From positions 1 to 14,715 of the forward strand of contig JASHSZ010000712.1 in the NCBI GenBank assembly GCA_030040815.1: a stretch of 14,715 nt of DNA, written 5' to 3'. Positions within the stretch are counted from its first letter, which is position 1, and each line of letters opens with the position of its first letter. Made by a program: the position numbers and the translations under genes. This DNA comes from Streptosporangiaceae bacterium (GTDB taxonomy: Bacteria; Actinomycetota; Actinomycetes; Streptosporangiales; Streptosporangiaceae). The notes under the pieces are model-generated. The model searched no databases. It had not been told where the DNA came from and worked only from the letters and a program-made list of their open reading frames with translations. Of this stretch, positions 14,699 through 14,715 are shown piece by piece.

Positions 14699-14715
14699 AT
14701 GACCAGCGGCAAGCC
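14699..14715 (+). CDS. Start of an unidentified gene, cut by the window edge
   Basis: Only five full codons are present (MTSGK). The call rests on the ATG placed 6 nt after TAGGCT and just after the terminator-like hairpin of the GNAT gene. Nothing can be said about the product. Confidence 0.45.

Overview
This is a GC-rich window packed with genes, and its gene families and promoter style point to a high-GC actinobacterium. The evidence includes GTG and TTG starts, Ala/Arg/Gly-rich proteins, actinobacterial-type ABC and MFS exporters, and several start codons that sit 6-7 nt after a TANNNT-like -10 element (probable leaderless mRNAs). There is no rRNA, tRNA, CRISPR array, insertion sequence or phage gene. 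No stretch over 300 bases lacks a gene.

Region 1 (1-3813, minus strand) is a drug-efflux operon. A TetR-family regulator is followed by the two half-transporters of a heterodimeric type IV ABC exporter. The first has a degenerate ATPase site. The second overlaps its stop codon by 4 nt and runs off the left edge before its nucleotide-binding domain. Region 2 (3814-5013, minus) is a multi-spanning membrane protein that resembles the N-terminal sensor part of actinobacterial histidine kinases but has no kinase domain.

Region 3 (5112-9235) contains a divergent pair: a DHA3-type MFS exporter (minus) and an ArsR-like winged-helix regulator (plus). The pair shares a symmetric double-dyad operator. 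Downstream on the plus strand is an alkylation-repair operon: an Ada-AlkA fusion protein followed by a separate O6-alkylguanine-DNA alkyltransferase.

Region 4 (9210-13544, minus) begins with a DHA2/EmrB-type 14-TM exporter, followed by a zinc-lid adenylate-kinase-like protein, a glycerate kinase and a divergent PRPP synthetase. The last three form a compact phosphotransfer group. PRPP synthetase releases AMP, which an adenylate kinase could recycle, but the glycerate kinase link is less clear. The PRPP synthetase overlaps the end of ogt tail to tail by 26 bp.

Region 5 (13650-14715) has a short conserved-looking protein of unknown function (minus), a divergent GNAT acetyltransferase with a terminator-like hairpin, and the first codons of a further plus-strand gene.

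No clearly new defence or mobile system was found. The most interesting signals are the double-dyad operator at 6412-6453, the 69-bp dyad before ada-alkA at 7063-7131, the adk-like/glycerate kinase/prs cluster with changed catalytic motifs, the kinase-less sensor-like membrane protein, and the high density of probable leaderless genes.
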